Below are positions 1 to 9,159 of a stretch of 64,000 nucleotides of DNA, piece after piece. This DNA comes from Sva-07 sp963741755. Lineage in GTDB: Bacteria; Actinomycetota; Acidimicrobiia; Acidimicrobiales; Ilumatobacteraceae. Position 1 is the stretch's first letter. Each line of letters opens with the position of its first letter. Position numbers and translations under genes: made by a program. Location of the stretch: NCBI GenBank assembly GCA_963741755.1, contig CAVUJG010000004.1, positions 186,001 through 250,000 of the forward strand. Direction: 5' to 3'. Below the pieces are notes generated by a model. The model was given only the letters and a program-made list of their open reading frames with translations. It ran no database searches and was not told the DNA's origin.

Positions 1-2
1 AC

Positions 3-1094
3 GAGGGTTACGGCTTTCTGCGTGTCGATGGCTACCTGCCGAGCAAGGCTGACGCCTACATCCCGTTGAAGCTCGCCCGTCAGTACGGCCTCCGCAAGGG
101 TGACAAGGTCACCGGCAAGGTCCGCCCGGCCGGTCGCAACGAGAAGAACCCGGGCCTGCTCGAGATCTACACGATCAACGGTGGCGATCCCGACGCAGCC
201 AAGAATCGGCCGCACTTCGAAAGCCTCACGGCGCTCTTCCCCGATCAGCGCCTCACACTCGAGGACCCCAACGATCCCGCCAACATGACCGCTCGCATCA
301 TCGACCTCGTGTCGCCGATCGGCAAGGGCCAGCGCGGCATCATCGTCTCGCCCCCGAAGGCCGGCAAGACCACGGTGATGAAGACGATCGCCAAGTCGAT
401 CGAGCTGAACAACCCCGAAGTCGAACTCCTCGTGCTGCTCATCGACGAGCGGCCCGAAGAGGTCACCGACATGCGCCGCAGCGTCAAGGGCGAAGTGATC
501 TCCTCGACGTTCGACCGTCCGAGCGACGAACACACTCACGTGGCCGAAATGACCATTGCCAAGGCTCGTCGCATGGTCGAGGCGGGCAAGGACGTCGTGA
601 TCATCCTCGACGGCATCACCCGACTCAGCCGTGCCTACAACCTGGCGGCGCCCGCCAGCGGCAAGATCCTGTCCGGCGGTATCGACGCGGGTGCGCTGTA
701 CCCGCCGAAGAAGTTCTTCGGCTCGGCTCGCAACTGCGAAGAGGGCGGCTCGCTCACGATCCTCGCCACGGCGTTGGTCGACACCAACAGCCGCATGGAC
801 GATGCGATCTTCGAGGAGTTCAAGGGCACGGGCAACATGGAGCTGCGCCTCGACCGCAAGGTCGCCGAGCGGCGCATCTACCCGGCGATCGACGTCGATG
901 CGTCCTCCACTCGCCACGAGGAGCTGCTGTTCGACCGCAAGCAACTCCAGCAGGTGTGGAAGCTGCGTCGGGTCCTGTCGGGCCTTGCCCAGGACGGCAG
1001 CGCGGCTGCCGGTCTGGAACTGCTCATCGACCGTCTCAAGACGTTCCGCACCAACGACGAGTTCCTCGCCGAGATCGCAAAGCAGCCCGGCTGA
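3..1094 (+). CDS. rho: Transcription termination factor Rho (5' truncated by window edge)
   Basis: Rho is the hexameric RNA-dependent ATPase that unwinds RNA and ends transcription. The first 363 visible residues begin inside the S1/cold-shock-like RNA-binding domain (EGYGFLRV, then YLPS), so the frame is open from the window edge and the true start lies upstream. The RecA-type ATPase core follows. The Walker A motif PPKAGKTT lies near position 353, the LLIDERPEEV segment near 437, and the Q/R-loop region and GGIDAGALYPPKKF further on. The C-terminus ends normally with TGA. rpmE follows about 120 bp downstream, which is the usual actinobacterial order. Identity is certain. The N-terminal extension typical of high-GC actinobacterial Rho cannot be judged because it is outside the window. 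Confidence 0.97.
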   Translation, partial: EGYGFLRVDGYLPSKADAYIPLKLARQYGLRKGDKVTGKVRPAGRNEKNPGLLEIYTINGGDPDAAKNRPHFESLTALFPDQRLTLEDPNDPANMTARIIDLVSPIGKGQRGIIVSPPKAGKTTVMKTIAKSIELNNPEVELLVLLIDERPEEVTDMRRSVKGEVISSTFDRPSDEHTHVAEMTIAKARRMVEAGKDVVIILDGITRLSRAYNLAAPASGKILSGGIDAGALYPPKKFFGSARNCEEGGSLTILATALVDTNSRMDDAIFEEFKGTGNMELRLDRKVAERRIYPAIDVDASSTRHEELLFDRKQLQQVWKLRRVLSGLAQDGSAAAGLELLIDRLKTFRTNDEFLAEIAKQPG

Positions 1095-1211
1095 CCGGTG
1101 ACGTGGTGACGCGGTGCCTGGCACCGGCGTACCCGGTAGGGTGGTCAGCCGATCTGGGTGACGACCGGGGGCACAGGGCCCACCCGCTCAGCCACTCACA
1201 GGAGATCCATC

Positions 1212-1445
1212 ATGAAGACCGACATCCATCCCAACTACTCCGACACCACCGTGCGCTGCTCGTGCGGCAACTCGTTCGTGACCAAGTCGACCGTCGACGG
1301 TGACCTCACGGTCGAACTCTGCAACGAGTGCCACCCGTTCTTCACGGGCAAGCAGAAGCTCGTCGACTCCGGCGGACGCGTGGAGCGCTTCAACAAGCGG
1401 TACGGCCAGCGCAAGAACGCGCCGGCAACTCCCGCCGACGACTGA
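1212..1445 (+). CDS. rpmE: 50S ribosomal protein L31, zinc-binding type
   Basis: The 77-residue protein begins MKTDIHPNY, the standard L31 start. It carries the cysteine set CSCG near residues 15-18 and CNEC near residues 36-39 that binds zinc in the RpmE (C+) form, so it is not the zinc-independent RpmE2 paralogue. The ATG at 1212 was chosen over an in-frame upstream start because AGGAG lies 8-12 bases before it and the protein then matches the family length. It sits directly after rho, as in mycobacteria and streptomycetes, and is followed by a strong hairpin. L31 is a peripheral large-subunit protein bridging the subunits. Confidence 0.96.
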   Translation: MKTDIHPNYSDTTVRCSCGNSFVTKSTVDGDLTVELCNECHPFFTGKQKLVDSGGRVERFNKRYGQRKNAPATPADD

Positions 1446-1480
1446 CCGTTACGGGCGCCACGCCCGAACCCACACATCGA

Positions 1481-1510
1481 CCGAACGCCGCCCTTCGGGG
1501 CGGCGTTCGG
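1481..1510 (+). terminator. Intrinsic-terminator-like hairpin after rpmE
   Basis: A perfect 13-bp GC-rich stem (CCGAACGCCGCCC / GGGCGGCGTTCGG) closes on a TTCG tetraloop 36 bases after the rpmE stop. Only a weak T-rich stretch follows, as is common for actinobacterial terminators. Confidence 0.75.
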
Positions 1511-1595
1511 CGTTGTGCCGCTCGGGAAAACAACGAGCCGAGAAATTGTTCAAGTTCTCGCAGCGGTGGGCCGATGAGAAGTGGGGAATTCTCAC

Positions 1596-3036
1596 ATGGC
1601 TGCACCACCACTGACCGAGGCGAACGTTCGACACCTGTTGCGGCGGACCGAATTCGTCGACCGGCCGCATCGTGTCGCGGAACTTCTCCAACTCGGTTCG
1701 ATCGATGACGCGGTCGCGAACGTCCTCGCGGTCGTCGGACTCGCCGCCGTCGGTGACCTTCAGCGCACCTGCCGACCGCGACTGGGAACGTGGCCAGGAC
1801 CTCACTCACTTCTGGCTCGACCAGATGGCGCACGACTCGCTTCGGCCGTTCCAGGAGCGCCTCGCGTTCTTCTGGCACGGCCACTTCTGCAGCGAGTTCG
1901 GCAAGGTCGGCTCGTCGATGTTGATGCGCGAGCAGATCGACCTCTGGCGCCGTGACGGTCTCGGCACCGTCCAGGCCCTCGCCACGACGATGTCGACGCA
2001 GGTGGCGATGATCCGCTATCTCGACAACAACCAGAACAAGAAGAGCTCGCCCAACCAGAACTTCGCTCGCGAGCTGATGGAGCTGTTCCTCCTCGGCGTC
2101 GGCAACTACACCGAAGCCGACGTCGAAGCATCGACTGCAGCCTGGACGGGTCACACGGATCAGTGGAATGACGAGCTCACCCCCTATCGCTGGCGGGCCG
2201 ATTGGCACGACGCGACGCCGAAGGACTTCCTCGGACAGCGCATCAACACCGACGCAGCGTCGACTGCATGGCCCGGCCACGGTCCCGAGACGATCTCGGT
2301 CATGCTCGGAGGCGGAGCCGTTCCCTCGGGCGCCACCAATGCGGCCAATCGGGGTCGGCCCACACGCGACGTGGCCGCCGAGTTCCTGTCCCGCAAGCTG
2401 TGGACATCGTTCGCCACCGACTCGGCACCGCCGCCCTCGGTGCTGTCGGCGATGCGTTCCGCGCTGACGACGACCGGTTTCTCCGTTCGGTCGTGGGTGA
2501 CAGCGATGCTGACCCACTCGGACTTCTATACCGACTCGGTCAAGAGCGGGCTCGTGCGCACTCCGGTCGAGTACGTCGTCGCACTGATGGTCGCCACCGG
2601 GAAGCGCTCCCGCGAGGCGAACGTCACCTGGCTGATGGAGGCAATGGGACAACGGCTGCTGTTTCCGCCCAACGTCAGCGGCTGGCGCCCGAACGGCTAC
2701 TGGGTGAACGCAAGCGCCATGGAAGGCCGTGCTCGCACGGCGCAGAGCTTCTTCTGGACGTCGAACCGGAACTACTGGAGTGGCGACGACGGCCCGATCA
2801 CGCTCGCCGGCGGGTCGATCATGCGGTCCGAGATCACCGCTCGGACGCCGTGGCCCGAACAGCTTCCGGTCCTGACGAATGCTGCGTTCGTCGATCGCCT
2901 CCTCGCATTGACCCGTCTGCGCCTCCCCGCGTCGACGGTCGACGAGATCGTCCGCTACGCCAACGGCGCGACGGTCTGGGAACGCAACAACGCACTGCTC
3001 CTCGTCCTGCTCGCCCCCGAGATGCACCTGGCCTGA
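1596..3036 (+). CDS. DUF1800 family protein (apparent +1 frameshift near 1735)
   Basis: DUF1800 proteins are large, poorly characterised secreted or cell-associated proteins usually encoded just before a DUF1501 partner, as here (2-bp gap). The N-terminus MAAPPLTEANVRHLLRRTEF starts at ATG 1596 with GGGGA 9 bases upstream. It runs in one frame to about 1735, and the family sequence then continues in the next frame (FWHGHFCSEF near 1870, FARELMELFLLGVGNYTE near 2070, GNLLFPPNVSGWRPNG-like segment near 2665) to the stop at 3036. Joining the two gives a protein of about 480 residues. A single extra base explains the break, so the gene is probably intact in the organism. No signal peptide is visible; export may depend on the Tat-type partner (inference). 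Confidence 0.85.
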
Positions 3037-3038
3037 TC

Positions 3039-5565
3039 ATGCTCGACCCTGACATCTCCACCGCCGACGCTCTCGGGTACCTGCAGGTGCCCGACGCCGA
3101 CCCGAACGCCCTCGACCGACGGCGCTTCCTGCAACTCGTCGGGCTCGGCGTCGGGGCGGGCGCGCTCGCCGGACCGACGAGCTCGCTGCTCGACCTCTCG
3201 CTGCCCGGCCTCGACCCGGCGGTGTGGGCAGCTGGGCCGGCGGGTCCCAACGACGGCGTCCTGATCGTGATCGGCATGTTCGGTGGCAACGACGGCCTCA
3301 ACACCGTCGTGCCGATCAACGATCAGCTCTACTACGGACAGCACCGCGGCCTGGCCATCCGCCCGGAGAGCACGCTGGCGATCGACGCATCGACGGGGCT
3401 CAACTCGGAACTCACCGTGTTCAAGCAGTTCTGGGATGCGGGGCAGCTCGCCATCGTCGAAGGTGTCGGATACCCCGACCCTGATCTCAGCCACTTCAAC
3501 TCGATGGCGAAGTGGATGGCCGGCAGCCCGACGGGAATCCCGACGTCGGGGTGGCTCGGTCGGTGGCTCGACGGCTACCTCGGCAACGCCAAGAACCTCT
3601 ACGCGGCTGCCCAGATCGGGCAGTCGGTGCCCTTGCACCTGATCGGGCGAAACCAACGGGGCACCGCAGTGCCCGCAGGACGGCCGGCCTTCGGTGCGTC
3701 GACGAATGCCAACGACCGCAACATCTACGCCGCGTTGCGCCGCCTCGGTGCGGGCGACCCCGCGACCTGGCGCGGGCGGGTCGGCGGCGCCATGGTCGAT
3801 CAACTCGATCTCGCGACGACCCTTGCGCCGCTCATCCCGCCGGACGATCAGCTCTCCGACGTCCCACTCGTCGCTGAGATGGAGGTGATGGCGCGCCTCG
3901 TCAACGCGAACCTCGGGTTGCGGGTGCTCAGTGCCGGCTGGGGTGATTTCGACAGCCACGCGGGCCAACCCAATCAGCACGGGACCAGGATGCGCGAGCT
4001 CAACGCGGCCGTCCAACGGTTCTTCCAGGTGCTGTCGCCGGCGTGGTCGAGCCGGGTGACGATCATGACGTTCTCCGAATTCGGTCGGACGAGCTGGAGC
4101 AACGACGGCGCTGGCACCGACCACGGCACGAGCGCACCACACTTCGTGCTCGGCGCCAACGTCCGCGGTGGCCGATACGGCCAACGTCCGTCGCTCGCCG
4201 GGTTGCAGCGCTGGGATCGGATGCCGTTCCACGTCGACTTCAGGGACTACTACGGCAGCCTGATCGACGGCTGGCTCGGGGGTGGGGCGTCGGACGTACT
4301 CGGAGGCCGAGCGATCCAGAACCTCGGGCTGTTCGCGCGGTCGCCCGGCGTCGTGCCGCCCGTGGCGCCTGGCGTCGTGCCGCCCGTGGCGCCACCTCCG
4401 TCCGGCGGTCCGGCCGTCGTCGTGCCGGGTGCGGAGTGCTGCACTGGCGACCGTCGGACGATTCGTGGCGCTCGCACCACAACGGATCTGCGACACACGA
4501 GGAGGCGTCGGTGGCCGAAGCGGTCCGATCGGGCCTGGCGAGACGCTCAGTGTCCAGATCACGGGCGCCGGCGGTGTGCCGACGAGCGGCGTCACTGCGG
4601 TGGCGATCAACGTGACGTCGGTCAACGCCACCGAGGCAGGATTCTTCAGCGTCTTCCCGTCGAACGCGGCTGCGACCGGCACGTCGAGTCTCAATCTCGT
4701 GCCCGGGCGGGCGGTCCCCAACATGGCGATCGTCGGCGTCGGTCCGGACGGCCGGATCGGGATCTTCAATGCCGTGGGGAGCGCCGACTGCATCGTCGAC
4801 GTGATGGGCTATGTGCGTTCGGAATCGGCGGCGGGACTGCTGGCGTTGGTGCCGAGTCGACTGCTCGACACCCGCAACGGTGTCGGTGCACCAGCGGCCC
4901 GGCTGCGCGGCGGTCAACGTCTCGATCTGGCCGTCGCCGGTCGCGGTGGTGTGCCGGCGAGCGGGGTCGCGGCCGTGGTGCTCAACGTCGCCGCCTTGCG
5001 ACCGACCGAGCCCGGATTTCTCACGGTGTGGCCGAGTGGTCTCGCGCTGCCCGACGTGTCGAACCTCAACTACGACCCTGGCCGCAATGTCCCGAACCTC
5101 GTGGTCTGCAAGCTCGGCGACGACGGTGCCGTCAGCCTGATGGCGAACGTCGGTGAACTGGACCTGATCGCCGACGTCGTGGGTTGCTTCACTGCCGATG
5201 GCGCCGGCGTCGTCCCCGTCGCCCCGACGCGACTGCTCGATACGCGCCACGGCATCGGGGCTCGGGCCGGTGTGGTGGGGGCCGGCGGAGACATCGATCT
5301 CGGCGTCGCCGGCGTCGGAGGTGTCGACCCTGCAGCGACCGCAGTGATCCTGAACGTCACGGCAACCGGAGCGACGGACGAGACGTTCGTGACGGTGTAT
5401 CCCGACGGCGTCGGTCGTCCGGATGCGTCGAGCTTGAACGTGGCGCGAGGTGGCACGATCGCAAACCTCGTCGTTGCCAAGGTCGGGGCGAACGGTCGGG
5501 TCCGGCTGTACAACGATGCGGGCGGCGTGCACCTGCTCGCCGATGTGACCGGCTACTTCATCTGA
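3039..5565 (+). CDS. Tat-exported DUF1501 protein with three C-terminal surface repeats (apparent +1 frameshift near 4433)
   Basis: DUF1501 proteins belong to the sulfatase/alkaline-phosphatase-like fold group. The N-terminus holds a twin-arginine signal (DRRRFLQLVGLG, then an Ala/Gly-rich core). The body shows GMFGGNDGLNTVVP near 3275, GWGDFDSH near 3945 and TFSEFGRTSWSNDGAGTDHG near 4070, all typical of the family. After a Pro/Val linker (GVVPPVAP repeated) the frame breaks near 4433. In the next frame three repeats of roughly 115-125 residues follow (about 4462, 4837 and 5206), each with an L-x-P-x-R-(L/I)-x-DTR start, a GGVP turn, a (V/I)NVT strand and a final DV.GY/CF. The same repeat occurs in the CAP protein at 27441. 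The repeats probably anchor the enzyme to the surface (inference). Confidence 0.85.
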
Positions 5566-5597
5566 CGTCGTCGGCGTGCGCCGATAGGTTCGCACCG

Positions 5598-6658
5598 ATG
5601 AACGACGACGGCGCACGTCAGGTTGGATCCGGTGACGATCGACGGAGCCGACTGCTCGGCATCAAGCTGCGGGCGTTGGTTGCCGACCACATCGGCCGCG
5701 CCGTCGAGGCCGAGCCCGAAGGTGTTCCCGAGTGGCGCAGCATTGTGCGACGAGGCCGTCGCCTGGGTGCTCGTCGACGGACCCGCATCGAGATCGCTCG
5801 GACCTGCACTGGCGTGGGCCATCCGACGAGACGCGACATCACTGCAGCTGGTGGTCGAACACGACACCGGCATGCTCGCCCGTCGAGCCCAGCGCTTCGG
5901 ATTCCCTGTCACCGTCTGGTACCCGCAGGATCGGCTGCTGCTCCCGGTGATCGCCGAACCGCTCACAGCACCGCCTGCGCCGCTGCCGGCGCATCTCGAA
6001 CTCGTCGACTGTCATCGAAGCCGCTGGCGCAACGGTGAACGTCGAGCACGGTGTGGTGGTCGGCGAGGTACGTGGGCTCGAAGTGTGCCGCGTCGTCGAC
6101 ACGCCGACGGTCGGCCACTTCGCCGAGCTGGGCGACATCGACATCGCGCCGCCACCGGGCCCCGCTTCCACCGATGGTGTGCTGCTCGAAGTCGGTGTCG
6201 GTGCCAACGACCGCGAAGCCTTCCGCCTGTTGCACGGCGACATTCCCACGGTCGAGGCGTTGGCCGCGGTCGTCGAGTCCGTGCTCGCACACCGCTCGCC
6301 CGACGCACCACAACACCCGCTGAACCGGCTGGGCCAGGAGCGCTCGCTTCGTTGGCAGCTCGAACAGGATCCGGCGCTGATCGGCATGACCGCAGTCACG
6401 CCGACCGAACCGCCGCAGCCTCGTCCGAATCTCAAGGATCCGATCCCGTGCGTCGCGCACGCTGTCGATTCGCACGGAGGCGTCTCGACGGTCGTCTGTT
6501 CGGTCGGTGTCGACGTCGACCTGGTCGGCTTCGTCGCCGATGTCCAGGAGCACTCCGACGCTCCGGTCATCGTGGTGCTGCGCGAACGCGATGCGATCCC
6601 GATCACCCGCGACCTCCTCGCCCTGCTCACAGCCCCCGTCGGCCTGCGCACGATCTGA
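5598..6658 (+). CDS. Conserved hypothetical protein upstream of prfA (two apparent +1 frameshifts)
   Basis: The product is an acidimicrobial-type protein of about 350 residues with no named domain. ATG 5598 opens the first frame (MNDDGARQV...LRALVADHIGRAVEAEPE). The sequence continues in the second frame from about 5728 (FPSGAALCDEAVAWVLVDG...VEHDTGMLARRAQRFGF) and in the third from about 6008 (VIEAAGATVNVEHGVVVGEV...LLEVGVGANDREAFRLLHGD) to TGA 6658. The C-terminal part contains HPLNRLGQERSLRW and a final TVVCSVGVDVDLVGF segment. Both breaks need one extra base each. The gene ends 56 bp before prfA and probably shares its transcript. I do not recognise a function. Confidence 0.7.
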
Positions 6659-6714
6659 CGGGCACTCGGGGTCGAGACGGCGTCGATTCGCTCGACCAGT
6701 AGCCTCGACTCGCC

Positions 6715-7780
6715 ATGCTCGAACGCCTCCGCCACGTCGTCGACGAGTACGAGACGCTCGAACAGCAGCTCTCCGATCCCGAGGTGCTCGCCGACTCCGA
6801 CGAGGTTCGCCGCGTGTCGAAGCGGTACAGCGAACTCGGTCCGGTCGTCGAGGCGTACCGTCGTCAGGTGTCGCGTCGCGCTCGATGCCGACGCGGCTCG
6901 CGAGATGCTGGTCGGAGCGTCCGGGGCCGAACGCGACATGCTCGTTGCCGAGATCGACGAGGCGACCACTGAAGCGGACGCGATCGAGGACGAACTGCGC
7001 GAGTTGATGCTTCCGGCGGACCCGCACGATGGCAAGCACGTGATCATGGAGATCCGTGGCGCCGAAGGCGGCGAGGAGGCGAACCTCTTCGCTCGCGACC
7101 TGTACGAGATGTACGTCGCCTACGCAGGGTCGCAGCGCTGGAAGGTCGAGACGCTCTCGTCGTCGCCGAGTGAGATGGGCGGGTTCAACGACGTGACGTT
7201 CGAGGTCCGTGGGGCGACCGCATGGCGGAACCTCAAGTTCGAAGGCGGACCACACCGCGTGCAGCGAGTGCCCGCCACGGAGAGCCAAGGTCGGATCCAC
7301 ACGTCCTCGGCGACCGTGACGGTGTTGCCCGAGGTCGACGAGATCGATGTCCAGATCGACGACCGCGACCTCGACATCGACGTGTTCAGGGCGAGCGGTC
7401 CGGGTGGTCAGAGCGTCAACACCACTGACTCTGCCGTGCGCATCACCCATCGCCCGACCGGGGTCGTGGTGTCGATGCAGGACGAGCGATCCCAGCTGCA
7501 GAACAAGGCGCGGGCGATGCTCGTGCTGCGCGCCCGACTGTTCGAGTTGGCCGAGCGTGAGCGCAACGACGAACTTTCGGCCGAGCGACGTTCTCAGGTC
7601 GGCGGCGGCGGTCGCAGCGAGAAGGTACGCACGTACAACTTCAAGGAGAATCGGGTGACCGATCACCGCATCGGCTTCACCGTCTACCGGTTGGCGGCGA
7701 TCCTCGGAGGCGAACTCCAGGTGGTGATCGACGCGCTCCAAGCCGACGAGCGCGCCCGCCTCCTCGCCGAGGGCGAATGA
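6715..7780 (+). CDS. prfA: Peptide chain release factor 1 (apparent +1 frameshift near 6870)
   Basis: RF1 reads UAA and UAG stop codons and triggers peptide release. The N-terminal domain (MLERLRHVVDEYETLEQQL) starts at ATG 6715 and runs to about 6870. The remainder continues in the next frame (VALDADAAREML...GAEGGEEANLFARDLYEMY). The catalytic GGQ is present in RASGPGGQSVNTTDSAVRIT near 7390, and the PxT-type codon-recognition region lies ahead of it. The C-terminus ends ADERARLLAEGE. The stop overlaps the prmC start (ATGA), so the two are translationally coupled. prfA is essential in bacteria and has no known programmed frameshift (that belongs to prfB), so the break is very probably a sequence error. 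Confidence 0.9.
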
Positions 7781-8649
7781 CGATCCCTCGCGACGACGAC
7801 ACGGTGACGTGGAGGGAGCTGCTGGCCGAGACCACCGACGTCGTCAACGACCGGACCCGAGCACGGTGGCTGTGCGAGGTGGCGTCGGCCAGTGTCGACG
7901 GCGACGAGTTCCTGCATCGGCTCGATGAGGCGGCGACGATTCGGATGGTCTCCCACCTCGATTCGATGGTGGCGCGGTACCGGACCGGCGAACCGTTGCA
8001 GTACGTGCTGGGCGAGTGGAGCTTCCGCCACATCACGCTCAGCGTCGACCGTCGCGTGTTGATCCCGCGCCCCGAAACCGAACTCGTCGCGGAGGTCGCG
8101 ATCGAACTCGCATCCCGACGTGGCCCGACGCGCACCGTGGCCGACCTCGGGACCGGCTCCGGAGCGATCGGGCTGTCGATGGCCTACGAACTACCTCGCC
8201 TCGGTACCGAGGTCTGGATCACCGACGCGAGCGCCGATGCGATCGACGTCGCCCGGGCCAACCTGGCGGGCATCGGGCCGGCGGCGGCGAACGTTCGGGT
8301 GGCCCACGGGTCGTGGTTCGATGCGTTGCCCGACGGCACGGAGTTCGACGTCATCGTGTCGAACCCGCCGTACGTCGCGGTCGGATCGCCCGATCTCGAA
8401 CCGGACGTCGGTGCCTGGGAGCCGTCCGCCGCCCTGTTCGCCGGCGACGACGGCCTCGACGACATCCGGGTGCTGGCGGCCGGTGCTCCCGAGCGACTGC
8501 GCCGCGGCGGCGCGCTCGTGCTCGAGATCGGCGCCGACCAGGGACCAGCGGTCGATGACATCTTGCGCGGAGCGGCCCTGGTCGACATCGAGATCCGCAA
8601 GGACCTCAGCGACCGCGACCGCATCGCCATCGCCCGCCGGCCGACGTGA
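7777..8649 (+). CDS. prmC: Release factor glutamine methyltransferase
   Basis: PrmC methylates the glutamine of the GGQ motif in RF1 and RF2 using S-adenosylmethionine. The 290-residue protein has the PrmC N-terminal helical domain, the linker GEPLQYVLGEWSFRH, the SAM-binding motif VADLGTGSGAIGLSMA near residues 122-137, and the catalytic NPPY in VSNPPYVA near residue 195. The start ATG overlaps the prfA stop. The gene order prfA-prmC is conserved, and the substrate (RF1) is encoded directly upstream. In mycobacteria a Sua5/YwlC gene normally follows; here a repeat-filled convergent junction follows instead. Confidence 0.95.
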   Translation: MTIPRDDDTVTWRELLAETTDVVNDRTRARWLCEVASASVDGDEFLHRLDEAATIRMVSHLDSMVARYRTGEPLQYVLGEWSFRHITLSVDRRVLIPRPETELVAEVAIELASRRGPTRTVADLGTGSGAIGLSMAYELPRLGTEVWITDASADAIDVARANLAGIGPAAANVRVAHGSWFDALPDGTEFDVIVSNPPYVAVGSPDLEPDVGAWEPSAALFAGDDGLDDIRVLAAGAPERLRRGGALVLEIGADQGPAVDDILRGAALVDIEIRKDLSDRDRIAIARRPT

Positions 8650-8651
8650 CG

Positions 8652-8756
8652 CGTGGTTCCCGGAGCCCAGGTCCCGGGGAACCACGCTTGTTCCCGGAGA
8701 CCTGGGCGCGGGGAACCACGCTTGTTCCCGGAGACCTGGGCGCGGGGAACTACACG
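8652..8756. repeat. Three tandem copies of a 34-bp hairpin repeat
   Basis: Three units with GTTCCC at 8656, 8690 and 8724, exactly 34 bp apart, each form a hairpin (GTTCCC/GGGGAAC arms around a CCTGGG-containing loop) joined by the linker ACCACGCTT. The first unit has the longest stem (CGTGGTTCCC / GGGAACCACG). The array fills the gap between the convergent prmC and TerB-like genes and may act as a bidirectional terminator. The same repeat recurs at 59433 (opposite orientation) and as a single unit at 30828. Confidence 0.85.
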
Positions 8757-8763
8757 GGGAAGT

Positions 8764-9159
8764 TCAGCTGAAGCGCACGGCGACCTCGGCGAGGATCGTG
8801 CCTTCTTCCGGGGTGACGCCCTGGTCGACGTCGGCCACGTCGCGGGCGGCGGAGAACAGCGCTGAACGCAACACCCGGCTGCTGATGCGGGCGTCGATCG
8901 CGTCCAGGAACGATGACACCTCGTCGCGCTCGATCGCGTGGCGGGCCTCCTCGATCGCGGGACGGATGTACTGCTCGAAGGCCGCCCCCTCGTCGCGCCA
9001 GTCGGTGCTGATCTCGCGGAGCAGCTCGATCTCCTCGTCGCTGATGTTGTCATCCGCGAGCATCACCAGTGCGAGCAATTCGAGTGCTGCTTGGTGTTCG
9101 AGGTCGGCGGTGGCGTGCACGGCAACGCCGCGGTAGAGGTCTTCGAGACGTCGGCTCAC
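8764..9159 (-). CDS. TerB-like (tellurite-resistance-like) helical protein
   Basis: This is a 131-residue all-helical protein with the acidic pattern LVMLADDNISDEEIELLREI near residues 31-50 and a second copy-like half, VSSFLDAIDARI...VADVDQGVTPEEGTILAEVA. This is the TerB/DjlA-type fold, in which acidic residues bind divalent metal. TerB-like proteins are often unrelated to tellurite, and no ter cluster is present here. The GTG start at 9159 overlaps the stop of the S9 peptidase gene by 3 bases (GTGA), so the two are probably one operon. A specific role cannot be assigned. Confidence 0.7.
   Translation of the reverse strand: MSRRLEDLYRGVAVHATADLEHQAALELLALVMLADDNISDEEIELLREISTDWRDEGAAFEQYIRPAIEEARHAIERDEVSSFLDAIDARISSRVLRSALFSAARDVADVDQGVTPEEGTILAEVAVRFS

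Noticed and set aside
1095..1211. A strong terminator between rho and rpmE
   Set aside because: Only a 5-6 bp hairpin (CGGTGC/GCACCG) is visible, without further support.
6715..7780. Programmed +1 frameshift as in prfB
   Set aside because: The gene has RF1 features, no in-frame UGA slip site is seen, and other genes in the window show the same direction of break.
8652..8756. A CRISPR array
   Set aside because: The units are palindromic with no unique spacers, only two or three copies exist per locus and no cas gene is present.
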